Shown here piece by piece: positions 34,030-42,460 of a stretch of 64,000 nucleotides of DNA (its first letter is position 1; every line of letters starts with the position of its first letter). Source of the DNA: Streptomyces sp. H27-H1 (GTDB taxonomy: Bacteria; Actinomycetota; Actinomycetes; Streptomycetales; Streptomycetaceae); contig NZ_JAPNLJ010000033.1 of assembly GCF_026627445.1 (NCBI RefSeq), positions 33,517 to 97,516 on the forward strand. Direction: 5' to 3'. The notes under the pieces were generated by a model, which worked only from the letters and a program-made list of their open reading frames with translations, had not been told where the DNA came from and searched no databases. The position numbers and the translations under genes were made by a program.

Positions 34030-35133
34030 GTGAGCGACCACGACCCGACCCAGGAGCCGCGCGCCTTCGCCGAGCACCACCACGATCACGATGCGCAGGG
34101 CCACGGTCATGGCGGCCACGGGCATGACCACGTGGGTGGTGTTTCCCGCTGGTCGAGGCTGCGGCACCAGGTCGGCCACGCCTTTGCTCCGCATTCTCAC
34201 GAGGCGGCGGACAAGGTCGACTCGGCGATGGAGTCCTCGGCGGAGGGCATGCGCACGCTGTGGATCTCACTGGGCGTCCTCGGTGTCACCACCGTGCTCC
34301 AGGCTCTGGTGTTCCTTCTGTCCGGGTCGGTCGCGCTGCTGGGTGACACGATCCATAACGGCGCCGATGCGCTGACCGCTGTGCCGCTGGGCATCGCCTT
34401 CGTCATCGGGCGTCGGGCGGCGACTCGCCGCTTCACCTACGGTTTCGGCCGGGCCGAGGACCTGGCGGGCATCGCGATCCTGCTCACCATCACCGCGTCC
34501 TCCGCCCTGGCGGCGTATACCGCCGTCGACCGGCTGCTGAACCCGCAGGAGATCACCCACCTGCCGTGGGTCGCGGCCGCCGCGGTCATCGGCTTCATCG
34601 GCAACGAGTGGGTGGCCCGCTACCGGATCCGTACCGGACGCAAGATCGGCTCCGCTGCCCTGGTCGCCGACGGGCTGCACGCCCGCACCGACGGCTTCAC
34701 CTCCCTCGCGGTCCTGCTCGGAGCGGGCGGGGCCGCGCTCGGCTGGCGGCTGGCGGACCCGATCGTCGGTCTCCTGATCACCGTCGCGATCCTGCTGGTG
34801 CTCAAGGACGCGGCGAAGGAGGTCTTCCGCCGCCTGATGGACGCGGTCGACCCCGCCCTCGTCGACAGCGCCGAGACTGCTCTGCGGTCGGTGCCCGGGG
34901 TGAGCCGGGTCGGTGAGGTTCGGATGCGGTGGATCGGCCACCAGCTGCGGGCCGAGGCCACCATCACCGTCGACGGTTCCCTGAGCCTGTTCTTGGCTCA
35001 CCAGGTCGCGGTGGAGGCCGAGCACGCCCTGCTGCACGCCGTCCCCCGGCTGACGGCCGCGCTGATCCATGCCGACCCCACCCGCACCGGCGATCAGGAC
35101 CCGCACGCCGTCCTCGCCCACCACCACTCCTGA
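34030..35133 (+). CDS. CDF-family divalent metal exporter, His-rich N-terminus
   Basis: A 367-residue protein from GTG 34030. The first 45 residues are rich in His (HHHDHDAQGHGHGGHGHDH). Six helices follow; metal-site motifs are HNGADALTAVPLG in TM2 and ADGLHARTDGFTSLAV in TM5, both HxxxD. The cytoplasmic C-terminal domain is ferredoxin-like (VSRVGEVRMRWIGHQLRAEATITVD). It exports Zn2+ or a similar ion using protons. The ArsR gene and its operator are divergent, so metal induction is likely. A second CDF gene follows on the same strand. Confidence 0.87.
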   Translation: MSDHDPTQEPRAFAEHHHDHDAQGHGHGGHGHDHVGGVSRWSRLRHQVGHAFAPHSHEAADKVDSAMESSAEGMRTLWISLGVLGVTTVLQALVFLLSGSVALLGDTIHNGADALTAVPLGIAFVIGRRAATRRFTYGFGRAEDLAGIAILLTITASSALAAYTAVDRLLNPQEITHLPWVAAAAVIGFIGNEWVARYRIRTGRKIGSAALVADGLHARTDGFTSLAVLLGAGGAALGWRLADPIVGLLITVAILLVLKDAAKEVFRRLMDAVDPALVDSAETALRSVPGVSRVGEVRMRWIGHQLRAEATITVDGSLSLFLAHQVAVEAEHALLHAVPRLTAALIHADPTRTGDQDPHAVLAHHHS

Positions 35134-35269
35134 CCAGCAGCGACAGCGCAGGCCAGGGCGCGTTCGCGGGAGCGACAACGGTCATCACTGCAGCCTTTGG
35201 ATCTCCGCGCGATCTGCGCTTCACTTCCGGACGCGGGCCCGCTTCGGGCCCCGGGGGAGGACCACCGTC

Positions 35270-36277
35270 ATGAGCAGCACCCACGATCATGATCAGGAGC
35301 ACGGCGGCGGACACGGCGGCCACGCCCACGGAGTGGCCGCGGACGCGGACCGCCGCTGGCTGACGGTCGCGCTGGTGATGATCGCGGTGTTCATGGCGAC
35401 AGAGGTAGTCGTCGGCGTGATGGCCAACTCGCTGGCATTGATCTCGGACGCGGCGCACATGCTCACCGATGTCGCCTCGATCGTGCTGGCGTTGATCGCG
35501 ATGCGGCTGGCCGCCCGCCCGGCCAAGGGCTCCTACACCTACGGCCTCAAGCGCGTGGAGATCCTGTCCGCGCAGGCCAACGGGCTGACCTTGCTGCTGT
35601 TGTCGGTGTGGCTGGCCTACGAGGCGATCCACCGGCTGATCTCCCCGCCGGAGGTGACCGGCGGCCTCGTCCTGGCCACGGCCCTGGTCGGAGTGGCGGT
35701 CAATGTGGTGGCGACGTGGGCGATTTCCAAGGCCAACCGGACCTCGCTGAACGTCGAGGGCGCCTACCAGCACATCCTGACCGACCTGTTCGGGTTCATC
35801 GCCACCGCGATCGCCGGCGCCGTGGTGCTGTTCACCGGCTTCGCCCGCGCGGATGCGATCGCCTCCCTGCTGGTGGTGGCCCTGATGCTCAAGGCCGGCT
35901 ACGGCCTGGTCCGCGACTCGGGCCGCATCTTCCTGGAAGCCGCCCCGGCCGGTATCGCCCCCGACGCGCTGGGTGATCTGCTGGTCGATCAGAAGGGGGT
36001 GGTCGAGGTTCACGATCTGCACGTCTGGACGATCACGTCCGGCCAGAGCGCCCTGTCCGCGCATGTCCTGGTCGAGCCGGGCGGGGACTGCCACGCGGTA
36101 CGCCGGGACCTGAAACAGCTCCTGGCCGCCGGCCCCGGCATCACCCACACCACCTTGCAGGTCGACCACGCCCCCGAGCAGCTGCTCACCCTGCATCCCA
36201 CCGAACCGGACGCCGACCGGGCGCACTGCGACGACGCCCACGGCCCCGTCCACCGTCCCAGCCCCCACGAGCACTGA
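35270..36277 (+). CDS. CzcD-like CDF metal exporter
   Basis: A 335-residue protein with a GGGGGAGG ribosome site. The N-terminus is His-rich (HDHDQEHGGGHGGHAHG). TM2 carries ISDAAHMLTDVASIVLALIAM, the HxxxD metal site, and TM5 carries GAYQHILTDLFGFIATAI with HxxxD. The tail has VHDLHVWTITSG, typical of CzcD/ZitB. It is only distantly similar to the exporter 137 bp upstream and may handle a different metal or affinity range. It converges with the MFS gene at 36,335. Confidence 0.88.
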   Translation: MSSTHDHDQEHGGGHGGHAHGVAADADRRWLTVALVMIAVFMATEVVVGVMANSLALISDAAHMLTDVASIVLALIAMRLAARPAKGSYTYGLKRVEILSAQANGLTLLLLSVWLAYEAIHRLISPPEVTGGLVLATALVGVAVNVVATWAISKANRTSLNVEGAYQHILTDLFGFIATAIAGAVVLFTGFARADAIASLLVVALMLKAGYGLVRDSGRIFLEAAPAGIAPDALGDLLVDQKGVVEVHDLHVWTITSGQSALSAHVLVEPGGDCHAVRRDLKQLLAAGPGITHTTLQVDHAPEQLLTLHPTEPDADRAHCDDAHGPVHRPSPHEH

Positions 36278-36334
36278 ACCGAAGGCCGCTCGCCCCGGAG
36301 GCCCGACCACAGGCTCCAGGGCGAGTGGGTGATC

Positions 36335-37594
36335 TCAGGCGGGAAGCGGCTGGGAAACCGGAGCGGCCAGGCGGCCGCTGCGGGACAGAGCACGAACGGC
36401 TGCCGCGCACAGCGCGCCGGTGGCGGCCAGCCCCGCCCAGACGAGCCATCCGGCGTGGTGGCGGTGGGCGAAGTCCCACAGCGCGCCGGTGGCGAGGTTT
36501 CCCAGGGTGATACCGAGGCCGGAGACGGTGTTGTAGAGGCCGTAGTGGGTGGCGACCAGCCGGCCCCCCGCCAGTGAGACGACGGTGTCCATCTCGAAGG
36601 GGTAGACGACCGCGCTGCCGGCCGCCAGCAGTGCCACCGCCGTCACCAGCGCTCCCAGTACCACAATCTTCCCCGCCTGTGCGGGCGCGAGCGCCAGGGG
36701 CACAAAGGCCAAGCCCATCACGGCCAGACCCCGTACCAGGGCCTGGTCAGCGCTCCAGCGGCGTTTCGCCCAGCCGGTCAGGCGCAGTTGCCCCATCACG
36801 GCCACCGCCGCTGAGACCACGAACAGGGCGCTGGTGGCCTTGGTGCCGTTGCTGCCCAGCGCGTCATCCGCGGCCAGCGGCAGTGCGAGGTAGACCTGGA
36901 AGGTCAGTACGTAGGAGCCGATCATCGCGCACGAGAACAGCAGGAACGGCCGGTTGGTCACGACCGTGCGCCACTGGGCCAGCACCCCGCTCTCTTCTCG
37001 CCCCGAAGCGCCGTCCTTCCGGGCGGACGCGGGCAGGGCCCGCCATTGCAGGAAGGTCAGCGCGGCGAAGATCGCGGCGGCCACGGTGCACACCGCCCGG
37101 AAGTCGGCGGCCAGCAGGCCCAGTCCGACCAGCGGGCCGAGCAGCATGCCGGCCTGGTAGTAGACGTTGAAGGTGGCGAAGGCGTCCACCCGCCGCTCGC
37201 CGGCCTCGGCGGCGAGGTAGGCGCGTACCGCGGGGTTGAACAAGGCGCCGGCGAAACCCGTGGCAGCGGAGGCGATGATCAGCGCGGGGACGTTGTCGAC
37301 CCAGCCCAGCAGGGCGAACCCTGCGGTGCGCAGCAGGCATCCGGCGATGATGGGGGCTTTGTAGCCGTAGCGGTCGGCGATGGTGCCGCCGATGAGGAAC
37401 ATGCCCTGCTGGGAGAGGTTGCGTACGCCCAGGACCAGGCCGACCGTCCAGGCGGCGAGGCCGAGGTCGCCGGTGAGGTGGGCGGCGAGGTAGGGCATGA
37501 GCATGTAGAAGGCGAGGTTGATGGCGAACTGGTTGGCCATCAGCAGCCGTACGACCGGGGGGAAGGAGGCGGTGGTGGCCCACAGGGTCTTCAT
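36335..37594 (-). CDS. MFS exporter paired with a cysteine-synthase-like enzyme
   Basis: A 419-residue MFS protein with twelve helices from ATG 37594, overlapping the upstream stop as ATGA. Motif A is MFLIGGTIADRYGYKAPIIAG, and FAGALFNPAVRAYLAAEAGERR is a typical TM4-5 region. It resembles drug- and amino-acid-type efflux carriers. The translational coupling to the PLP enzyme indicates that it exports the product of that enzyme or protects against its substrate. The compound is unknown. Confidence 0.78.
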   Translation of the reverse strand: MKTLWATTASFPPVVRLLMANQFAINLAFYMLMPYLAAHLTGDLGLAAWTVGLVLGVRNLSQQGMFLIGGTIADRYGYKAPIIAGCLLRTAGFALLGWVDNVPALIIASAATGFAGALFNPAVRAYLAAEAGERRVDAFATFNVYYQAGMLLGPLVGLGLLAADFRAVCTVAAAIFAALTFLQWRALPASARKDGASGREESGVLAQWRTVVTNRPFLLFSCAMIGSYVLTFQVYLALPLAADDALGSNGTKATSALFVVSAAVAVMGQLRLTGWAKRRWSADQALVRGLAVMGLAFVPLALAPAQAGKIVVLGALVTAVALLAAGSAVVYPFEMDTVVSLAGGRLVATHYGLYNTVSGLGITLGNLATGALWDFAHRHHAGWLVWAGLAATGALCAAAVRALSRSGRLAAPVSQPLPA

Positions 37595-38751
37595 CGGGCG
37601 GCCTGCGCCAGGTCGCGGCCGGTGGCGTCCGGGCCGAGGGCGGCGGTGCCGGCGAGGGGGTCGGTGACGGTGGTGCACCGCGTCCAGCGGGTGACGGTGC
37701 GCTCGCCGGGGAAGCTGATCTCCTCGGGGGCGTCTGCGGGCTGGTGGGCGAGCAGGTGGTGTTCGCGGCAGTAGGTGTCGTCGAAGACGGTGGTGGTGTA
37801 CCGCTGGGGGCCGTCGGGGAAGACCGCCGCGATGCGTGCTTCGGCGGGCAGCTGTCCGGCGAGCCAGCGGGCGGCGAGGGCGACCGCCCCCACGCTCCAG
37901 CCGCCGGTGGCGTAGTGGTCCCTGGCCAGGGCGCGGGCCGCCCACACCGCCTCGGGGGCGGCGACCCAGTGGACTTCGTCGAACAGCGTGTAGTCGACGT
38001 TGCGTGGATAGATGCTGCTGCCCAGCCCCCGCATCAGGCGCGGCGCGGCGGGCTGCCCGAAGATCGTCGAGCCGGTCGTGTCGACCCCCACCACCCGCAG
38101 GTCGGGGAAGTATCCGCGCAGCACCGAGGCGATCCCGGCCGAATGGCCGCCCGTTCCCACGCTGACGACCAGGGCATCGATCCGGCCGAGCTGCGCGATG
38201 AGCTCGTGGGCCAGGGGACGGTAGGCGGCCACGTTGTCCGGGTTGTGGTACTGGTCGGGGCACCAGGCGTCCGGGCGGGCGGCAAGTAGTTCGCCGACCC
38301 TCTCGCGGCGGGCCTGCTGCCAGCCGCCGGTGGGGTGCGGCCGCGTCACGGTCTGGACGTCGGCGCCGTAGGCGGTGAGCAGACCCGTCATCATCGCCTC
38401 CATGCCCGGGTCGGTGACCACGGTGACCGGGTGGCCGAAGGTGACCCCGGCCAGGGCCAGGCCCAGGCCGAGCGTGCCGGAGGTCGACTCCACGATCGGC
38501 GCCCCGGGCAGCAGGTCCCCGCGCTCGCGGGCGCGGGCCACCATGTACAGGGCGGTGCGGTCCTTGATCCCGCCGGGGTTGTGGCCTTCGAGTTTCGCCC
38601 AGAAGCCGCGGCCCGACGCGGTGAACGGCTCGCCGATCCACAGCAGGGGCGTGTCACCGACCAGACCGGCCGGGGTGTGGACGGGCAGGGATGTCGCGGC
38701 CAGCAGCCGGGCCGGGGCAGGGGGAAGCACGGGCAGGAGTGAAGAGTTCAT
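37591..38751 (-). CDS. PLP-dependent cysteine synthase-family enzyme
   Basis: A 386-residue fold-type II PLP enzyme. GDTPLLWI, WAKLEGHNPGGIKDRTALYMV (Schiff-base Lys in GGIKDR), VESTSGTLGLGLAL for the substrate carboxylate, VGTGGHSAGIASVL for the phosphate and VFPDGPQRY near the end are all present. It is longer than CysK or CysM (about 310 residues), with an extra N-terminal lead and about 60 C-terminal residues. It may be an L-cysteine desulfhydrase or Cds1-like enzyme, or a specialised beta-substitution synthase making a non-protein amino acid exported by the MFS protein. The sulfur context supports a cysteine-related role. Confidence 0.8.
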   Translation of the reverse strand: MNSSLLPVLPPAPARLLAATSLPVHTPAGLVGDTPLLWIGEPFTASGRGFWAKLEGHNPGGIKDRTALYMVARARERGDLLPGAPIVESTSGTLGLGLALAGVTFGHPVTVVTDPGMEAMMTGLLTAYGADVQTVTRPHPTGGWQQARRERVGELLAARPDAWCPDQYHNPDNVAAYRPLAHELIAQLGRIDALVVSVGTGGHSAGIASVLRGYFPDLRVVGVDTTGSTIFGQPAAPRLMRGLGSSIYPRNVDYTLFDEVHWVAAPEAVWAARALARDHYATGGWSVGAVALAARWLAGQLPAEARIAAVFPDGPQRYTTTVFDDTYCREHHLLAHQPADAPEEISFPGERTVTRWTRCTTVTDPLAGTAALGPDATGRDLAQAAR

Positions 38752-38898
38752 GGCGCAGTTCTCCCGCGGCCGTGCCCCTTGTCAGGAGGTGCGGCCGCAT
38801 CGGTTGAGCGGGCAGGCGGACGCTTCCGATCGCGCGGCACCGCGCCGGCTCCGGGAGCAGATCGGCTCCCCACCGGCCGGCGCGGTGGGTCGTCCGGT

Positions 38899-39330
38899 CT
38901 AGGTCCGCCACACCCCAAGGACCGCGCGTGTCCGGGCCTGCGTTGCGCCCTCGCCGGGCCCAGCCCGGGGCGAAGCGGCCGTCGCGATCTGCCGTAGCGT
39001 CGCTTGGGTCGGCGAGAGCACGAGCGTGGTGTCAACAGGCACCGGAGCGGCCGGGGCAGTGATCCGCTGGGCCGCGACGGCGGGGATGTCCTCCCCGGAG
39101 CACTCCACCGGCGGGTGCGACGGCGGCCGGGAGCCGTCCGTAGAGGCGTTCGCTGGTGACAGGGCGTGAGCCGCAGTGGTGATCGGCAGGGTGTCCGTGC
39201 GACTGCCCCCGGTGAGCTGCGGGCCGTGGGCACAGCCCAGGACGTGAACGAGCCCGAGCAGGACCACGGCGATCACCGATGCCAGGGGCCGTCCGCGCTG
39301 TGCGCTCCGAAGCATCACCCACACCGACAT
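38899..39330 (-). CDS. Secreted or lipoprotein-like hypothetical
   Basis: A 143-residue protein from ATG 39330 (ATG 39315 possible). The N-terminus has basic residues and a hydrophobic helix ending VLLGLVHVLGCAHGP, where VLGC may be a lipobox. The remainder is Pro/Ser/Thr-rich with no recognisable domain. It is divergent from a DUF6153-like secreted gene, a common position for such proteins beside copper or DUF305 genes. Function unknown. Confidence 0.5.
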   Translation of the reverse strand: MSVWVMLRSAQRGRPLASVIAVVLLGLVHVLGCAHGPQLTGGSRTDTLPITTAAHALSPANASTDGSRPPSHPPVECSGEDIPAVAAQRITAPAAPVPVDTTLVLSPTQATLRQIATAASPRAGPGEGATQARTRAVLGVWRT

Positions 39331-39421
39331 GTGACACAAGGTACGCGACCAGTCACCTAAAGTGCTGATAAGTGGGGTAGCCCGCCCTGCCAGGGCCTGC
39401 GGCTCCGCCTACGATGGGCAC

Positions 39422-39826
39422 GTGAGCCGTGTCCGCTTCCCCTCGGCACCGGAGCCCGCCTGGCGGGTGAAGGTGCTGCTGGTGCTGGCCGTGCTCGTCG
39501 GTCTGCTGGGCATGCACGGTCTCGCGTCTGCCAGTGCGGCACCCGCGGCTGCTATGCCCATGCCCGCTCACGCACCAGCAGCCGTCCCGGCTGACGACTG
39601 TGCGTGCCACGGTCAGGCCCATGGTCCGGCCGGAGGTCACAGCGATCACGCCGACGCGCTCTGCGTCGCCGCCGGCACGAGCCACGGCCCGGCCCTTCCT
39701 GCCCTGACGCTGGTGGCCGAGGAGCCGGCCGCGCAGGCCGGGATGCCGCAGCACCAGAGCGGACACGCCGTCGGCGGGGGCAGGGCCCCGCCCTCCTTGA
39801 GTGAACTGCAGCTCCTGCGCATTTAG
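39422..39826 (+). CDS. DUF6153-like secreted His/Cys-containing protein
   Basis: A 134-residue protein starting at GTG 39422. A candidate -10, TACGAT (39,410-39,415), is 6 bp before the GTG with no ribosome site, so a leaderless transcript is likely. The signal helix is VLLVLAVLVGLLGMHGLA. The mature part is rich in Met, His and Cys (PMPAHAP, DDCACHGQAHG, HSDHADALC), suggesting extracytoplasmic metal binding. It precedes the DUF305 gene, a pairing that recurs in streptomycetes as far as I recall. The role is probably copper or silver related. Confidence 0.6.
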   Translation: MSRVRFPSAPEPAWRVKVLLVLAVLVGLLGMHGLASASAAPAAAMPMPAHAPAAVPADDCACHGQAHGPAGGHSDHADALCVAAGTSHGPALPALTLVAEEPAAQAGMPQHQSGHAVGGGRAPPSLSELQLLRI

Positions 39827-39911
39827 GCGCGCCCGCCCGGCCTCGCCTCCTTTGGCGACCGCCGTGCTCCGGCATGCCCATCCGATGCTTCACCACAGGA
39901 GTTGCAGGGCC

Positions 39912-40535
39912 ATGACCGCACACCGCTCCACCCTTCGCCGGGCCTCCGCCGTGACGGCCGCCGCCATCGCCGCCCTCGTCCTCGCCGCCTGCGGCAGCAG
40001 CGACACCGGCACCTCCAGCAGCGGCAAGACGACCCCGCCCGCCTCCGCGTCGGCGTCGACCGGGGCACACAACGCCGCCGACGTCTCCTTCGCCACCCAG
40101 ATGATCCAGCACCACCGCCAGGCCATCGCAATGGCCGACCTGGCTGGCACCCGGGCCGCCGGCAGCGACGTCAAGACCCTGGCCACGAAGATCAAAAACG
40201 CGCAGGACCCGGAGATCACCACCATGTCCGGCTGGCTCAAGACGTGGGGCGAGAAAGTCCCCGACAACATGGGCGGCATGGACCACGGGAACGCCTCGCC
40301 CATGCCCGGCATGATGACCACCCAGCAGATGGACGACCTGAAGAACGCATCCGGCAAAGCCTTCGACACCGCGTTCCTGACCATGATGGTCGGACACCAC
40401 CAGGGCGCGATCGAGATGGCGAAGACGGAGCAGAGCAAGGGCGCCTACGGCCCGGCCAAGACCCTCGCCGACGACGTGATCACCGCTCAGAGCGCGGAGA
40501 TCACCCAGATGAACAAGATGCTCGGCACGAGCTGA
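39912..40535 (+). CDS. DUF305 lipoprotein
   Basis: A 207-residue protein. The signal sequence ends in LVLAACGSSD, a lipobox with Cys26. The DUF305 repeats are clear: VSFATQMIQHHRQAIAMADLA and TAFLTMMVGHHQGAIEMAKTE, each with a His-His pair and Met residues, separated by a Met-rich linker (GGMDHGNASPMPGMM). The fold is a four-helix ferritin-like bundle that likely binds Cu or Ag at the cell surface. A strong terminator directly follows, ending the transcript with the DUF6153-like gene. Confidence 0.85.
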   Translation: MTAHRSTLRRASAVTAAAIAALVLAACGSSDTGTSSSGKTTPPASASASTGAHNAADVSFATQMIQHHRQAIAMADLAGTRAAGSDVKTLATKIKNAQDPEITTMSGWLKTWGEKVPDNMGGMDHGNASPMPGMMTTQQMDDLKNASGKAFDTAFLTMMVGHHQGAIEMAKTEQSKGAYGPAKTLADDVITAQSAEITQMNKMLGTS

Positions 40536-40542
40536 CGCAACC

Positions 40543-40583
40543 GGCAGGCGGGGCAACACCTCCGGAATGTTGCCCCGCCTGCC
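40543..40583 (+). terminator. Terminator after the DUF305 gene
   Basis: A perfect 16-bp stem (GGCAGGCGGGGCAACA and its complement) with a 9-base loop begins 8 bp after the stop codon. Strong intrinsic-type hairpin without a long U-tract. Confidence 0.85.
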
Positions 40584-40677
40584 GCCCAACCCCACCCTGC
40601 CGTCACTTTTTCCTCCGGCCACCGGGACCTCTTCGTGATCTTCCGCCTCGCACACCGCCGTACGCGGCGCGGGCACC

Positions 40678-40866
40678 GGCTGGGATCTGCGCGGGTACCG
40701 GCACTCCTCTTTGACCTATCTCGGCGAGGCTGCGGCGAGCCTGTTGACGCTGATGGCGAAGTCCCGGCACAAGAAACCGGAGAACGTCCGCCGCTACTTC
40801 AAGCCGTCCCCGGAGGCGATCGCCGAGCTGACCAGCCTGCTCGCGCCCGGCGACAGCCGCCGCTGA
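40678..40866 (+). pseudogene. Tyrosine integrase C-terminal remnant
   Basis: A 62-codon open end without a start: GWDLRGYRHSSLTYLGEAA, then LMAKSRHKKPENVRRYFKP and a C-terminal tail. It matches the last part of actinobacterial integrases, with the RHS-type box and the Tyr nucleophile in RRYF. Everything upstream of the HxxR box is gone. It is a scar of an earlier integration inside the island, just before the CmtR-like module. Confidence 0.7.
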
Positions 40867-40886
40867 GCGATCGAGAATCCACACTT

Positions 40887-40900
40887 TCCTGAATTCAGGA
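40887..40900. promoter_or_regulatory. Perfect palindrome at the CmtR-like promoter
   Basis: TCCTGAATTCAGGA is a perfect 14-bp palindrome. With TTTCCT as -35 (40,885-40,890) and TACTGT as -10 (40,908-40,913), it would lie in the promoter spacer, suiting repression by the downstream ArsR-type protein. Transcription would then begin near GTG 40,920. Confidence 0.6.
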
Positions 40901-40919
40901 TTCTATGTACTGTCAGGGT

Positions 40920-41255
40920 GTGCTGACTGTTGCTTCCGACATCGAGGTGCTGGCCCGTTTCGGCCGCGCACTCGCCGACCCGATCCGCTGCCGCATCCTG
41001 CTCGCGCTCGGCGAGGCCCCCGCTTACCCGGCCGACCTCGCCGAAGCGCTCGGCGTCTCCCGAACCCGGCTGTCGAACCACCTGGCATGCCTGCGCGACT
41101 GCGGCCTGGTCGTCACCGTCCCGGACGGCCGCCGCACCCGCTACGTGCTGGCCGACGAACGCCTCGGCCACGCGCTGCACGACCTGCGCGGCGCGGTAGT
41201 CGCCGTCGAGGCGGACAAGACCTGCCCGGACACCGCCGAGAAGGGCTGCTGCTGA
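40920..41255 (+). CDS. CmtR-like ArsR-family metal repressor
   Basis: A 111-residue protein. GTG 40920 is preferred because it suits a leaderless start 6-7 bp after the -10; ATG 40905 is in frame. The body, LARFGRALADPIRCRILLALGE, LAEALGVSRTRLSNHLACLRDCGLVVTV, contains Cys residues in helices (DPIRC, HLACLRDC) at positions like those of Mycobacterium CmtR, plus a C-terminal CPDTAEKGCC. Cd or Pb sensing is the likely role. It overlaps the cation transporter by TGATG, which should be its target. Confidence 0.82.
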   Translation: MLTVASDIEVLARFGRALADPIRCRILLALGEAPAYPADLAEALGVSRTRLSNHLACLRDCGLVVTVPDGRRTRYVLADERLGHALHDLRGAVVAVEADKTCPDTAEKGCC

Positions 41256-41965
41256 TGACCGCAATATCCCTCGGGCCCTCCCCGGCCCGCCGTGACGCGC
41301 TCACCCGCCGCATACGTCTGCTGGTCGCCGCGACCATCACCTACAACGTCATCGAGGCGATCGTCGCCATCACCGCCGGCGCGATCGCCTCCTCCACCGC
41401 GCTGATCGGCTTCGGCCTGGACTCCGTCATCGAGGTCACCTCCGCGACCGCGGTCGCCTGGCAGTTCTCCGCCCGCGACCACGCTGTGCGCGAGGCCCGG
41501 GAGAAGACCACGCTGCGGATCATCGCCGTCTCCTTCTTCGCGCTCGCCGCCTACGTCAGTGTCGACGCCCTTCGCGCCCTGGCCGGCACCGGCGAGGCGG
41601 ACCGCTCGATCCCCGGCATCGTCATCGCTGCCCTGTCGCTGGCGATCATGCCGTTCCTGTCCGCCGCCCAGCGCCGCGCGGGTCGTGAACTCGGCTCCGC
41701 CAGCGCGGTCGCCGATTCCAAGCAGACCCTGCTGTGCACCTACCTGTCCGCCGTCCTCCTGGTCGGCCTGATCCTCAACGCCACCCTCGGCTGGTCCTGG
41801 GCCGACCCGATCGCCGCCCTGGTCATCGCCGCCGTCGCGGTCAAGGAAGGCCGCGACGCCTGGCAGGGCAAGGGCTGCTGCGCCACCCCGGCCGCCGCTG
41901 TCGCGCCCGTGAGCGCCGAAACGGACCCGTGCGGCTGCCGCCCCGGGTGCGACTGCTGCAGCTGA
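41255..41965 (+). CDS. Cation transporter with Cys-rich tail
   Basis: A 236-residue membrane protein. Helices include LLVAATITYNVIEAIVAITAGA, the metal-site segment ALIGFGLDSVIEVTSATAVAW and SASAVADSKQTLLCTYLSAVL. The Asp/Glu positions resemble CDF TM2 and TM5, but His are replaced by Asp and Cys. The C-terminus is strongly Cys-rich (GKGCCATP, CGCRPGCDCC), a soft-metal binding tail. Cotranscribed with the CmtR-like repressor; export of Cd, Pb or similar is inferred. A terminator follows. Confidence 0.8.
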   Translation: MTAISLGPSPARRDALTRRIRLLVAATITYNVIEAIVAITAGAIASSTALIGFGLDSVIEVTSATAVAWQFSARDHAVREAREKTTLRIIAVSFFALAAYVSVDALRALAGTGEADRSIPGIVIAALSLAIMPFLSAAQRRAGRELGSASAVADSKQTLLCTYLSAVLLVGLILNATLGWSWADPIAALVIAAVAVKEGRDAWQGKGCCATPAAAVAPVSAETDPCGCRPGCDCCS

Positions 41966-41997
41966 CTCCACCCGGGCTCCGGGCCCGGCGCTTTTGA

Positions 41998-42029
41998 GGG
42001 GCGGGCGGCCAGAACCGGCTGCCCGCCCC
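41998..42029 (+). terminator. Terminator after the cation transporter
   Basis: A GC-rich stem, GGGGCGGGCGGCC pairing with GGCTGCCCGCCCC around loop AGAACC, lies 33 bp after the stop codon. Confidence 0.75.
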
Positions 42030-42121
42030 CGAGCTTGCATCCGGTACCCAGGTACAGGTTTACCGTCGGAGTTGTCCCCGGCTTCCACCGTCAAGGGGAC
42101 CCGACGACGGGAGTGAGCACG

Positions 42122-42460
42122 ATGACCGACCTGGAGTGGGTGCCGCAGTCCTGCACCCTGCCCACACCCGAGCAACCCTTGCGGGTGACGCAGTGGGATG
42201 CGCTGCTCACCGAGCACCTCAGGGAGGTGTCCTGGGACGGGCCGCTGCGCTTGCGCCTGGGGCTGTCCGGCGGCGCCGGTGTGCAGGAGCAGGTCCGGGA
42301 CCTGGCCGAACGGGAGAGCGGCTGCTGCTCGTTCTTCACCTTCACCACCACCGGCGACGATGTCCAGGTGCAGCTGGACATCGCGGTCGACCAGGAGCAC
42401 GAGCCGGTCCTGAGCGCGCTCGCCGACCGGGCCGGCGCCCTGGCCGGGGAACGGCCGTGA
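42122..42460 (+). CDS. Hypothetical protein of the MerR operon, CC motif
   Basis: A 112-residue soluble protein from ATG 42122. Its centre has QEQVRDLAERESGCCSFFTFTTT, with adjacent cysteines that could bind a soft metal, followed by a beta-strand pair (VQVQLDIAVDQEHEPVLSAL). It overlaps the MerR gene by GTGA and so is translationally coupled to it. I do not recognise an enzyme family. The location suggests a metal-binding accessory to the mercury-type module. Confidence 0.6.
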   Translation: MTDLEWVPQSCTLPTPEQPLRVTQWDALLTEHLREVSWDGPLRLRLGLSGGAGVQEQVRDLAERESGCCSFFTFTTTGDDVQVQLDIAVDQEHEPVLSALADRAGALAGERP

